A stretch of DNA of 41,515 bases from Lachnospiraceae bacterium UBA7199. Its GTDB lineage: Bacteria > Bacillota > Clostridia > Lachnospirales > Lachnospiraceae. The notes under the pieces are model-generated. The model searched no databases. It was not told the DNA's origin and saw only the letters and a program-made list of their open reading frames with translations. Where the stretch lies: positions 1-41,515 of the forward strand of contig DKUR01000014.1 in NCBI GenBank assembly GCA_002490775.1. Direction: 5' to 3'. Shown one piece after another: positions 8,102-16,054 of the stretch (its first letter is position 1; each line of letters starts with the position of its first letter). A program made the translations under genes and the position numbers.

Positions 8102-8130
8102 ATCATATCAAAAGTATTTCCTCCTGTCAA
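8102..8130 (-). promoter_or_regulatory. Promoter of the Mn2+ riboswitch transcript
   Basis: A perfect TTGACA (8130-8125) and TATGAT (8107-8102) are 17 bases apart on the minus strand. The expected start near 8095 is the first base of the aptamer. Confidence 0.8.
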
Positions 8131-8162
8131 ATCATTTTCATAGGGCGGACGCCCGGCATGAA

Positions 8163-8220
8163 ATAAGTTGTCGGAAACAATCTATCTGATTTATGCAAGA
8201 TGTATAAACCGACAACTTAT
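8163..8220. repeat. Perfect 12-bp inverted repeat with 34-base spacer
   Basis: ATAAGTTGTCGG (8163-8174) and CCGACAACTTAT (8209-8220) are exact inverted arms. A small GGGC/GCCC hairpin lies just to the left (8143-8154). No open frame or T-run goes with it. It sits between two divergent promoters and could be a regulator site, a structured RNA or a tiny mobile remnant. Confidence 0.55.
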
Positions 8221-8255
8221 GAATGGGCATGGCTGGACTGTTGCTAATTTTTAAA

Positions 8256-8267
8256 TGAACACGTTCA
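8256..8267. promoter_or_regulatory. Upstream TetR operator
   Basis: TGAAC-AC-GTTCA at 8256-8267 repeats the arms of the perfect palindrome at 8309-8322. It lies just before the -35 box of the tetR promoter, as expected for an autoregulated TetR gene. Confidence 0.6.
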
Positions 8268-8274
8268 ATTTAGA

Positions 8275-8303
8275 TTGACAATCTGCCATGATATGTATAT
8301 AAT
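8275..8303 (+). promoter_or_regulatory. Promoter of the tetR operon
   Basis: A perfect TTGACA (8275-8280) and a perfect TATAAT (8298-8303) are 17 bases apart, so the promoter should be strong unless repressed. The two TGAAC-NN-GTTCA sites bracket it. Confidence 0.8.
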
Positions 8304-8308
8304 TATAA

Positions 8309-8322
8309 ATGAACATGTTCAT
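8309..8322. promoter_or_regulatory. Downstream TetR operator, perfect 14-bp palindrome
   Basis: ATGAACATGTTCAT is a perfect palindrome covering the likely transcription start of tetR. Binding here would block initiation directly. Confidence 0.65.
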
Positions 8323-8340
8323 GATTGAAGGAGAAAGTTA

Positions 8341-8889
8341 ATGAGGAAGAAAGATGATACTCTGCAAAGCACGCTGCTTAACAGCGCCCGTGAAATTGCA
8401 GATACTGAAGGGATTTCCGCAGTCAATATCCGTTCCCTGGCAGAAAAAGCCGGCGTAGCATCAGGAACAGTATATAATTACTTTCCAAGCAAAGATGCTA
8501 TTCTTCTTGCCTTGACAGAAGAATATTGGAAACAGACGCTTCTTGAAATGGACACTATAATTTCAAAAAGTTCTTTTTATGAACAGCTTCTGGAAATTTT
8601 TGCTTTCCTCAAAGAACAAATATCCCAATCTGCGGGAAAGCTTATGGACAGCCTCGGACATGCGCAGCCAGCAGGACAGATGCGCATGTCCTCCATGCAT
8701 TCAAGTTTGGAAATTTCCCTGATCCGGCTTATGGAACAGGATAAGAATATACGCAAGAATATTTGGAATGATACCTTTACAAAAGAACAATTTGCCCATT
8801 TTATCATGACGAACATAATAATTTTACTAAAGGAAAATGTATCTGATATTACTTTCTTTATCACTATAATCAAAAAAATTATTTATTAA
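8341..8889 (+). CDS. TetR/AcrR family regulator
   Basis: The 182-aa protein has an N-terminal TetR helix-turn-helix at about residues 10-58 (GISAVNIRSLAEKAGVASGT, then a VYNYFPSKDAIL turn) and a variable helical ligand-binding part. AAGGAG precedes the ATG at 8341. The promoter is flanked by matching palindromes, so it very probably represses itself and the membrane protein gene 20 bases downstream. The inducing ligand is unknown. Confidence 0.93.
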   Translation: MRKKDDTLQSTLLNSAREIADTEGISAVNIRSLAEKAGVASGTVYNYFPSKDAILLALTEEYWKQTLLEMDTIISKSSFYEQLLEIFAFLKEQISQSAGKLMDSLGHAQPAGQMRMSSMHSSLEISLIRLMEQDKNIRKNIWNDTFTKEQFAHFIMTNIIILLKENVSDITFFITIIKKIIY

Positions 8890-8909
8890 ATTAAAAAGGA
8901 GATGTTTTT

Positions 8910-9581
8910 ATGCCGCAGGCAATCGCAGAAACCGTTTTTGACATTTTGTACCTTAGTTTTGCCCTTATTGCAGGACTTACCATGCTGTTAAAAGGAACCT
9001 CTCCTCTGGTCAAAAAGGCCGGATTGATGGCTGTACTATTGGGAGCGGGAGATTCCTTCCACTTAATTCCGCGTTTCTACGCCCTTTGGACAACAGGTCT
9101 GGAAGCAAATGCAGCAATGCTGGGGATTGGAAAATTTATTACTTCTATTACCATGACCATATTTTACTTAATTCTATACTATATCTGGCGTGAACGGTAT
9201 CAGATCATAGGACGGAACCGCCTTACAGGGATTATGTGGCTGTTATCTGTTTTGCGTATCCTTCTTTGTTTCCTTCCACAAAATCAGTGGCTTATGTACC
9301 ACCAGCCTCTTTTATTTGGAATACTCCGCAATATACCTTTTGCAATTATGGGAATTATCATTATTGTCATTTTTGCACAGGAATCCAGAAAAGCAGATGA
9401 CCACGTATTCCGTTTCATGCCTCTTGCAGTTGCCCTATCCTTTGGATTCTATCTGCCTGTTGTCTTGTTCAGCAGCATTTTTCCAATGATAGGCATGTTA
9501 ATGATCCCCAAAACACTGGCTTATGTATGGATCGTTTTAATGGGATGGAAGCTTTACAGGCAGCCGGATAATCAGCTTTAA
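8910..9581 (+). CDS. Integral membrane protein of unknown role, partner of TetR
   Basis: The 223-aa protein has about seven hydrophobic helices spread over its length and short loops, including charged WRERYQIIGRNR and QESRKADDH loops. I do not recognise the family. It lies 20 bases after tetR with its own AAGGAG site, so it is the likely target of that regulator. By analogy with other TetR-linked membrane proteins it might help with efflux or membrane stress. That is inference only. Confidence 0.75.
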   Translation: MPQAIAETVFDILYLSFALIAGLTMLLKGTSPLVKKAGLMAVLLGAGDSFHLIPRFYALWTTGLEANAAMLGIGKFITSITMTIFYLILYYIWRERYQIIGRNRLTGIMWLLSVLRILLCFLPQNQWLMYHQPLLFGILRNIPFAIMGIIIIVIFAQESRKADDHVFRFMPLAVALSFGFYLPVVLFSSIFPMIGMLMIPKTLAYVWIVLMGWKLYRQPDNQL

Positions 9582-9608
9582 TCATTACTTCAATTTCTAG
9601 TTAAAGCT
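9574..9608. repeat. 8-bp inverted repeat over two convergent stop codons
   Basis: AGCTTTAA (9574-9581) and TTAAAGCT (9601-9608) pair over 19 bases and include the stop codon of the membrane protein gene and the last bases of the MATE gene. T-runs are weak, so terminator function is only possible. Confidence 0.35.
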
Positions 9609-10941
9609 ATAAAAATTTATACCTGTTTCTATATTTAAGAAACATAAAGGCAGACAAGCCAAGCGCCATAACCTCTGCTGCAGGTGTTGCCAGCCAGATA
9701 CCGTTCACACCTAAAATCAAAGGCAGCACAATCATGGTAATCAACATAAATACAAATGACCTGGAAAATGCCAGTACCGCTGAAATGATACCATTGGACA
9801 AGGCAGTGAACATCCCACTGGCAAAAATATTATAGCCAATAAAAAGAAGCGCTATGGTACAGATTCTGTTTCCTGTCACCGCAAGGTTAAACACCGGATT
9901 ATCTGGACGTGCAAATACAGATACCATTGGCCTGGTAAAAATAAAGGATGCTGCTGCCATAACGATTGAAATTACACCGATTACTTTTAAACTGATGTGA
10001 ACCAGTTTTTTTAGTTTCTCATGATTTTGTTCCCCATAATAAAAACTAATCATAGGTGCGACTCCATAGGAATAGCCTGTGTACAAAGAACTGGCAAACA
10101 TCAGCACATACATAATAATTGTAACTGCTGCAACACCATCCTCTCCCACATACTTAAGCATTGTCCAGTTAAACATCATGGTAATAATTCCGGTGACCAA
10201 TGCAGTCGCCATTTCTGAGCAGCCATTTGTGGCTGCATTTATTAGAACCTTAAACCGGAATACCGGCCATTTAAAATGTAAAAGATTTTTCTTCTGGCCA
10301 AATACCAGAAATCCTACAACTGCTGTAACAGAATATCCCATGCCTGTGGCAATTGCTGCGCCACTAATACCCATGTGAAATCCTGCAATAAATACATAAT
10401 CAAGCACCATGTTCAAAATACCGCCTGCCACAGAACAGATCAGGGAAAGAGATGCTTTCTCACTGGCAATCATATACAAAGTAAAATTATTCATCAGTAG
10501 AATAGGAACTGTAAACAGCAGATAATGACTTAAGTAAGATATGCAATAGTCCTCCACATCCGCTGTCAGATTCATCCCTGCAAAAATCTGATCCATCGCC
10601 ATATACCCTATCCCACACATAACAATCCCTACTATGATATTTACCAGAATCAGGAAAGTAAAATCTTCATTTGCCTCCTCCTTTTTCTGTTCTCCCATTT
10701 TTTTCATGATTACTGCGCTGCCCCCGGCAGCAAGCATGGTTGAAATGGCAGTGACAAGCTGAATCATAGGTGCAGTCAGATTAATTGCTGATAATGCATT
10801 GGTTCCAATTAAATTTGACACAAACAGACCGTCAACCATTGTATAAAAAGACATAAATACTGTCATTGCAATGGTAGGAATAGCAAATTTTAAAATATTT
10901 TTCAGCGTAACAGGTTTTAAATATCCATTTTGATTTTCCAA
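9607..10941 (-). CDS. MATE family multidrug/cation antiporter
   Basis: The 444-aa protein has 12 predicted membrane helices in two similar halves and typical MATE stretches (FMSFYTMVDGLFVSNLIGTN near residue 30 and NAATNGCSEMATAL near 240). It should export drugs or metabolites using a Na+ or H+ gradient. The start is a TTG at 10941 with GAGGAG seven bases upstream; no ATG in frame fits better. Its promoter has the 19-bp spacer and dyad used by MerR activators, and the divergent gene encodes such a protein. Expression is therefore probably switched on by a compound sensed by that regulator. Confidence 0.93.
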   Translation of the reverse strand: MENQNGYLKPVTLKNILKFAIPTIAMTVFMSFYTMVDGLFVSNLIGTNALSAINLTAPMIQLVTAISTMLAAGGSAVIMKKMGEQKKEEANEDFTFLILVNIIVGIVMCGIGYMAMDQIFAGMNLTADVEDYCISYLSHYLLFTVPILLMNNFTLYMIASEKASLSLICSVAGGILNMVLDYVFIAGFHMGISGAAIATGMGYSVTAVVGFLVFGQKKNLLHFKWPVFRFKVLINAATNGCSEMATALVTGIITMMFNWTMLKYVGEDGVAAVTIIMYVLMFASSLYTGYSYGVAPMISFYYGEQNHEKLKKLVHISLKVIGVISIVMAAASFIFTRPMVSVFARPDNPVFNLAVTGNRICTIALLFIGYNIFASGMFTALSNGIISAVLAFSRSFVFMLITMIVLPLILGVNGIWLATPAAEVMALGLSAFMFLKYRNRYKFL

Positions 10942-10983
10942 AGTTTTTCTCCTCTCACCTTGTTTTTGTTTTCTATATGTAGT

Positions 10984-11014
10984 ATCATAATCCGTACAGT
11001 AACTGTACGGTCAA
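10984..11014 (-). promoter_or_regulatory. MerR-type promoter with 19-bp spacer driving the MATE gene
   Basis: On the minus strand TTGACC (11014-11009) and TATGAT (10989-10984) are 19 bases apart, too far for normal sigma-A use. The spacer holds a near-perfect palindrome, CCGTACAGT-A-ACTGTACGG (10992-11010). This is the textbook layout for MerR activators, which twist the DNA to realign the boxes. Confidence 0.9.
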
Positions 11015-11059
11015 TAGGAAAATAAATAAATTTTTTCCAGTCAATAGAAAGGTGGAACA

Positions 11060-11899
11060 ATGGATAAAAAAGATAAGCTGATCACCATCGGCCAGTTCGC
11101 TGCCCTGCATAGCATCAACAAAAAAACCCTGATGTGGTATGATGAGATTGGGCTTTTCAAGCCTGCCGCCATCAATCCGGAAAATGGTTACCGCTGTTAC
11201 AGCTACCATCAGAGTTCCATTCTGGAAACCATATTGCTGCTGCGGGAATTGGACGTATCTATAGCGGAAATACAGGATTTTATGCAAAACCGTTCCGCCG
11301 AAAACTTAGAACGTCTTTTGGATGAAAAAATTGAAAATTTAGACCTGCAGATCACGCACCTGCAGGCAGTCAGAAAAACCTTGTGCAGTCGTCGTCAGGA
11401 TATGGATACCTTACTTACCATGAATTTATCGGAAATCGTCATAATTGAAAAAGAAGAACACTGTCTGGTAACAGTGGATATTGACAAAAACATCTCTTTT
11501 GAAAAAGAAGTGGAATTAATCACAGCCGAAACCAGCCGATATCAGTTAGGACGTCTTCATGACGCTTCCTACGGTTCCATGATTCCAGTTTCCAGTCTGC
11601 TTACAGGCAATTTTAATGATTACACAAAGCTATTTATTGAAATCCCTTTTTTAAAACAAAAAAAAGGGCTGCATACACAGCCCAAAGGAAAATATTTAAA
11701 AGCTTTTCACAAGGGAACATGGGACAAACTCTCCCAAAGGTATCAGGAAATCTTAGAATTTGCCCATGCCCACAACTTGGCCTTATCCGGCTTTTCTTAT
11801 GAAAAGGGCATCAACGAAATCGTCATTGATCGAATTGAAGATTATATTGTGCAAATTGAAATTCCTATTGAAAGCAAAAATCATCAACCGCCAATCTGA
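11060..11899 (+). CDS. MerR family activator with GyrI-like effector domain
   Basis: The 279-aa protein has a MerR winged helix at about residues 8-78 (ITIGQFAALHSINKKTLMWY, then NGYRCYSY), a coiled-coil dimer helix to about 120, and a C-terminal GyrI-like/BmrR-type ligand domain. It is divergent from the MATE gene and the MerR operator lies between them, so it probably activates that exporter on drug binding. The start at 11060 has AAGGTGG before it. Its last 16 bases overlap the 3' end of the activase gene on the other strand, and a terminator for that operon lies within its codons for residues about 200-208. Confidence 0.92.
   Translation: MDKKDKLITIGQFAALHSINKKTLMWYDEIGLFKPAAINPENGYRCYSYHQSSILETILLLRELDVSIAEIQDFMQNRSAENLERLLDEKIENLDLQITHLQAVRKTLCSRRQDMDTLLTMNLSEIVIIEKEEHCLVTVDIDKNISFEKEVELITAETSRYQLGRLHDASYGSMIPVSSLLTGNFNDYTKLFIEIPFLKQKKGLHTQPKGKYLKAFHKGTWDKLSQRYQEILEFAHAHNLALSGFSYEKGINEIVIDRIEDYIVQIEIPIESKNHQPPI
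11658..11683 (-). terminator. BMC operon terminator inside merR
   Basis: On the minus strand GGGCTG (11683-11678), a 6-base loop and CAGCCC (11671-11666) are followed by eight T (11665-11658). It is the first good intrinsic terminator after the activase stop at 11884, about 200 bases on. It therefore lies within the convergent merR coding sequence. Confidence 0.8.
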
Positions 11900-12678
11900 C
11901 ATGAGAGTGCGGTATTATTTTCCACCAACGCTTTCAACTGTTCCATTTTCCCTGCCGGCAGCATTGGAAAATCTTTAAGCAGATAAGGACGATTCAGCCC
12001 TTCGTATTTTCCTTCGCCATACTTATGATAAGGCAGAATATGGATCTTAGAAACACCCGGCAGGGAATCTGCATAAGCTGCAATTTCAAGAATCTCCTTC
12101 TCCGTATCGTTAAAACTTGGGATCACCGGAACACGGATGATTAGTTCACACATGCGGCTCTCTGCAATCTTTCTTGCATTTTCTACCATCATAGTATTTT
12201 CTTTTCCTGTAAATTCCTTATGTTTTTCCGCATTCATATGCTTAATATCCATAAGATAGGTGTCCAGATAAGGCAAAAGTCCTTTAATCACTTCAAACTT
12301 TGCATATCCCATACTTTCCATTGCGGTGGTGATTCCCATATCTTTGGCTGCATGCAAAAGGGCTGTGGCAAACTCCGGCTGTAAAAGACTTTCACCACCT
12401 GACAAGGTAAGCCCGCCGCCAGAACGCCCATAATAGGGCATATCTCTTTGCACTGTCTCCATCACTTCTCTCACTGTTACATCTCTGCCTATGGTTTTGG
12501 GCTTTCCATTTACCATCATAGTTTCTATGGCAAAGTTCTGAGATTCCGGGTTGCAGCACCAGCGGCACCGAAGGGCACAGCCCTTTAAAAACACAATGGT
12601 ACGTATACCCACGCCATCATGGATGGAATATCTTTGTATGTCGAAAATTCTTCCTGAAACATCTAAATAATTCTTCAT
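11884..12678 (-). CDS. Glycyl-radical enzyme activase (radical SAM)
   Basis: This radical-SAM enzyme installs the glycyl radical on the diol dehydratase encoded 22 bases upstream. It has the cluster motif C34-x3-C38-x2-C41 (GCALRCRWCCNPES) and the SAM-binding GGE in LTLSGGESLLQPEF. At about 264 aa it lacks the cysteine-rich ferredoxin insert found in many dehydratase activases after the first motif. Its length and plan are closer to pyruvate formate-lyase activase. ATG at 12678 is preferred; a GTG two codons earlier (12684) is also possible. It is the last gene of the BMC operon and overlaps merR by 16 bases. Confidence 0.93.
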   Translation of the reverse strand: MKNYLDVSGRIFDIQRYSIHDGVGIRTIVFLKGCALRCRWCCNPESQNFAIETMMVNGKPKTIGRDVTVREVMETVQRDMPYYGRSGGGLTLSGGESLLQPEFATALLHAAKDMGITTAMESMGYAKFEVIKGLLPYLDTYLMDIKHMNAEKHKEFTGKENTMMVENARKIAESRMCELIIRVPVIPSFNDTEKEILEIAAYADSLPGVSKIHILPYHKYGEGKYEGLNRPYLLKDFPMLPAGKMEQLKALVENNTALSCQIGG

Positions 12679-12700
12679 ATCCACCTACTCACTACTTATC

Positions 12701-15232
12701 CTAACGATTTTCCGCCTGCTCCGTTCTGCGGATAATATCATCCTGCAGAGATTTAGATAAAGTGGTAAACAATGCTGAATATCCTGCCACTCTCACCACC
12801 AGTCCACTATACTTTTCTGGATTCTTTTGGGCATCTAAAAGTGTTTGTTTGTCTACTACATTAAACTGCATATGCATTCCCTTCTGGTCAAAGTAGCCGC
12901 ATACTAAAGATACAAAGCTCTCCAGTCCCTTTTCTCCGGCCATCGCCGTAGGATGCATCTTCATATTAAATAATGTGCCATTGCTGGCAATGCCATGATC
13001 TAATTTTGCAACAGAATTACATGCCGCAGTTGGACCATTAACATCCTTTCCTGAAGTAGGCGAAACGCCATCTGCCACTGGCGTATGCGCAAGCCTGCCA
13101 TCAGGAGTTGCACCTGTCTGTGCGCCAAGGGGCACATTGGCAGATACCGGATAAAGACCAGCCTGGAAAATACCGCCTCTGGGATTTTTATAGGTTTCAA
13201 GAGGACGTGTATAGGTATACGCCGCATCTCTCGCCAGAAGATCCACCTCATCAACATCATTACCAAACTTAGGCAGTTCATCAATCATATCACGAATTTC
13301 CTGATAACGTGCCTTCTCTGCTGCCGGCAGTTCCATAGACAAAACATTTTGAATCGTCATTGCAATGATATCAGGTGTTACTTCCTTCCCCTGTTCCTTT
13401 AAAGAACCTGCCACCTGCAAAGCAACTTCCTTTGCAGTAACCGCATCAAAGCCCTGTCCAAAATTCATTTCCAACGCTTTTTTCAATTCCTTAATTGTTA
13501 TCTTTTTCTCCTCATAAACCAGTTTCTTGACTGTATATAAGGAATCAGCAACATTGGCAATTCCAAACCCCTGGGGACCGGTAAAGTTATAAACCGCACC
13601 ACCCTCCTGCAGGCTTTTTCCTCTCTTTATACAGTCATCTACCATGCATGACTCAAAAGGAAGCGGGCAGAGCGTCATATGTGCCATGTCAATCGCATTA
13701 TCTGCATTTACAAGCAGGGAGATATTATAATTCATCTGCTTCTTGTAAGCATCATAAAATTCATCAAAACTCTTGAAATCTTCCACATTGCCGGTCTGGA
13801 TACTGGCAGGAACGCCTCTGTCATAACCATTGGAAAATACCATTTCCAGCGGCCGGCACATATTAAAGAATGCTGCATCGTGCCATCCTTCTGTTTTTCC
13901 TGACTTCTGCGGCTCCACACAGCCAATGATATTGTAATCTCTGGCATCTTCTAAGGTAAGCCCTCTGTTAATCAAAGCAGGAATAATCACCTCGTCATTG
14001 TAATAAGCCGGAAGTCCTATTCCGGTTCTTGTCAGTTCCGCCGCATACATTAAAAGATCTTTAGGCGAACGGTTCCACACTCTGATGGAAAGGGAAGGCT
14101 GTGGCAGGAATACATGCCTTGCAGCAGAAATACACATGAAGGACAGATCATTGGTAGCATCCTTTCCATCCACAGTCTGACCGCCTACAATTAAATTCTG
14201 GAACAGGGAATAACCTGCAAATCCTTCTGCACTGACTTCGTCCCTGCATTTATTTAAATCATTTAATTTTACCCAGATACAGTCAAGCAGTTCCTGGGCA
14301 AACTCACGGGTAAGCTTTCCATTTTTTATATCCTTCTCATAATAAGGATACATATACTGGTCAAATCTTCCGGGAGAAATAGAGTGTCCGCTGGACTCTA
14401 ACTGCAAAAGCTGCTGCACAAACCAAAAAGACTGACATGCCTCATAAAAACTTTCCGCACCATTTTCCGGCACCTTCTTACAATTTTCAGAAATAGCAAG
14501 AAGCTCCTTTTTCCGTTTTTCATCCTTTTCCGTTTTTGCCATCTCTGCTGCTAGTACCGCATATCTTCCGGCATATGCAATTACCGCATTACAGGAAATA
14601 ATTACCGCCTTTAAAAAGACGCTTTTAGAAGCATAATTTTCATCCCCGAAGCAGCATTTTGAAAGTTCCTCTTCGGCTTCCTTTTTAATTCCGTCAAAGC
14701 CAACAGCCAAAACCTTGTTATACTGTACGGTAATATGGCCTACCCCATTGTAAAAATAGTTACCCGGTGTAAAAAAATTGTGTTCCATTGCCCTGAGTGT
14801 TTCCGGCGCCATATAGCTGGAAGCCAGCTCACTGGTGGTTTTTCCTTTCCAATAGCGGTTAGCTTCTTTCAGCCTTTTCTTTGTCTCATCGGAAATATAA
14901 AATGGATCTGCTGCCCTGTGTTCTACCGTCTCAAACTCAGCTTCCAGCCATTCATAGGAAAATTCCGGATAAGTCTGACAGCCTCGGGGCGCTATCGTAG
15001 AACTGCCCACGATCAGCTCTTCGGGCCGAATAATAATGGGAATATTTTCCAATATATGGGCAAAAGCTAAAGCCCTGCGCATCATTATAGGCTGCCCTTC
15101 GGTCTGCTTATAGGATTCTGTAATTAGTTCAGCTCTGGCCGCCTCAATTTCCGGCATCTTTGCATATAAATGGGCAACCAGTCTGCCTATCCTCTCTGTC
15201 TTATTCACAGGTGTAGCATCGTACGTATTCAT
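12701..15232 (-). CDS. B12-independent 1,2-propanediol dehydratase (glycyl radical enzyme)
   Basis: The enzyme removes water from (S)-1,2-propanediol to give propionaldehyde inside the microcompartment. The start is ATG at 15232, with AGGAGG upstream; the longer frame has no such site. In the resulting 843-aa protein the radical glycine is Gly817 (VRVAGYSA) and the active-site pair is Cys438-Val-Glu440 (IIGCVEPQKSGKTEG). Asp452, His166, His283 and Ser284 match the layout of glycerol/propanediol dehydratases. Choline lyase and pyruvate formate-lyase have other motifs around the cysteine. No separate encapsulation helix is visible at either end. Glycerol dehydration cannot be ruled out, but the fucose genes favour propanediol. 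Confidence 0.95.
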   Translation of the reverse strand: MNTYDATPVNKTERIGRLVAHLYAKMPEIEAARAELITESYKQTEGQPIMMRRALAFAHILENIPIIIRPEELIVGSSTIAPRGCQTYPEFSYEWLEAEFETVEHRAADPFYISDETKKRLKEANRYWKGKTTSELASSYMAPETLRAMEHNFFTPGNYFYNGVGHITVQYNKVLAVGFDGIKKEAEEELSKCCFGDENYASKSVFLKAVIISCNAVIAYAGRYAVLAAEMAKTEKDEKRKKELLAISENCKKVPENGAESFYEACQSFWFVQQLLQLESSGHSISPGRFDQYMYPYYEKDIKNGKLTREFAQELLDCIWVKLNDLNKCRDEVSAEGFAGYSLFQNLIVGGQTVDGKDATNDLSFMCISAARHVFLPQPSLSIRVWNRSPKDLLMYAAELTRTGIGLPAYYNDEVIIPALINRGLTLEDARDYNIIGCVEPQKSGKTEGWHDAAFFNMCRPLEMVFSNGYDRGVPASIQTGNVEDFKSFDEFYDAYKKQMNYNISLLVNADNAIDMAHMTLCPLPFESCMVDDCIKRGKSLQEGGAVYNFTGPQGFGIANVADSLYTVKKLVYEEKKITIKELKKALEMNFGQGFDAVTAKEVALQVAGSLKEQGKEVTPDIIAMTIQNVLSMELPAAEKARYQEIRDMIDELPKFGNDVDEVDLLARDAAYTYTRPLETYKNPRGGIFQAGLYPVSANVPLGAQTGATPDGRLAHTPVADGVSPTSGKDVNGPTAACNSVAKLDHGIASNGTLFNMKMHPTAMAGEKGLESFVSLVCGYFDQKGMHMQFNVVDKQTLLDAQKNPEKYSGLVVRVAGYSALFTTLSKSLQDDIIRRTEQAENR

Positions 15233-15263
15233 ATTTGACCTCCTATCTATCGTTACAGATGTA

Positions 15264-16028
15264 TTATTCCGCATAAATACATTTAATTCCCAATTGTTCA
15301 AATGCTTCCATCCACTGCACATCCGGCTTTTTATCCGTCACAATAACATCTGCCTTGGACAAACTGCATATTCTGGAAAAAGCTACTTTTCCAAATTTGG
15401 TGGAATCCACTGCTAAATAAACCTTTCTTGCCGAAGCTAAAATACTTTGTTTCACACCCACATTATCATCATTTCTATCCGTTGCACCCTTTTCCAAATC
15501 AATTCCTTTGCAGGAAAAAAAGGCTTTATCAGCATTATAGGAACTAATACTATCTGCTGCCTTTTTTCCAAATAAAGACATGGCTCCTGACTTTAAAAGG
15601 CCGCCTGTGGCAATAATATCCCACCCCGACACATCCGATAGCTCAAATAAAATTTCTATCGAATTGGTTATCACTGTCAAATGTCTTTTTTGCTTAATAT
15701 TTTTGGCTATAAATACCGCTGTTGTAGAAGCATCAAGGATAATATGGTCGCCATCCTCAATTTCTTTACTGATCAATTCCGCTATTTTCTGTTTTCCCTG
15801 GGGATTATCTTTCCACCTGATATTAAAGGGCAGGTCTATGCTGCTCTTCTCATTCAAAACTGCACCGCCATAGCTTTTAATCACGTGCCCGTCTTCCTCA
15901 AGCTTATCTAAATCCCGCCTGATCGTTTCCTCAGAGACATCAAATTCTCTGCTGAGCTCGTTCACGATTACTTTTTTATTCTCATGGACCTTCTCCAAAA
16001 TCAAATTTCTTCTCTCAGCCGCTAACAT
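15264..16028 (-). CDS. DeoR/GlpR family sugar-operon regulator
   Basis: The 254-aa protein has a DeoR helix-turn-helix at residues about 3-55 (VNELSREFDVSEETIRRDLD) and a DeoRC sugar-phosphate sensing domain with the usual VITNS, GG and DSTKFGK patches. The ATG at 16028 is chosen over an upstream in-frame start because GGAGG lies six bases before it. It sits inside the BMC operon between pduT and the dehydratase. Such proteins respond to phosphorylated intermediates, so L-fuculose-1-phosphate or DHAP is a reasonable guess. It probably controls the 25.1-kb promoter. Confidence 0.9.
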   Translation of the reverse strand: MLAAERRNLILEKVHENKKVIVNELSREFDVSEETIRRDLDKLEEDGHVIKSYGGAVLNEKSSIDLPFNIRWKDNPQGKQKIAELISKEIEDGDHIILDASTTAVFIAKNIKQKRHLTVITNSIEILFELSDVSGWDIIATGGLLKSGAMSLFGKKAADSISSYNADKAFFSCKGIDLEKGATDRNDDNVGVKQSILASARKVYLAVDSTKFGKVAFSRICSLSKADVIVTDKKPDVQWMEAFEQLGIKCIYAE

Positions 16029-16054
16029 TTTCTGCCTCCACAATGTATGTCAAT

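Noticed and set aside
15233..15322. Thirty extra N-terminal residues on the dehydratase as an encapsulation peptide
   Set aside because: The stretch includes the AGGAGG ribosome site and the gap to the DeoR gene, overlaps that gene, and does not form a good amphipathic helix.
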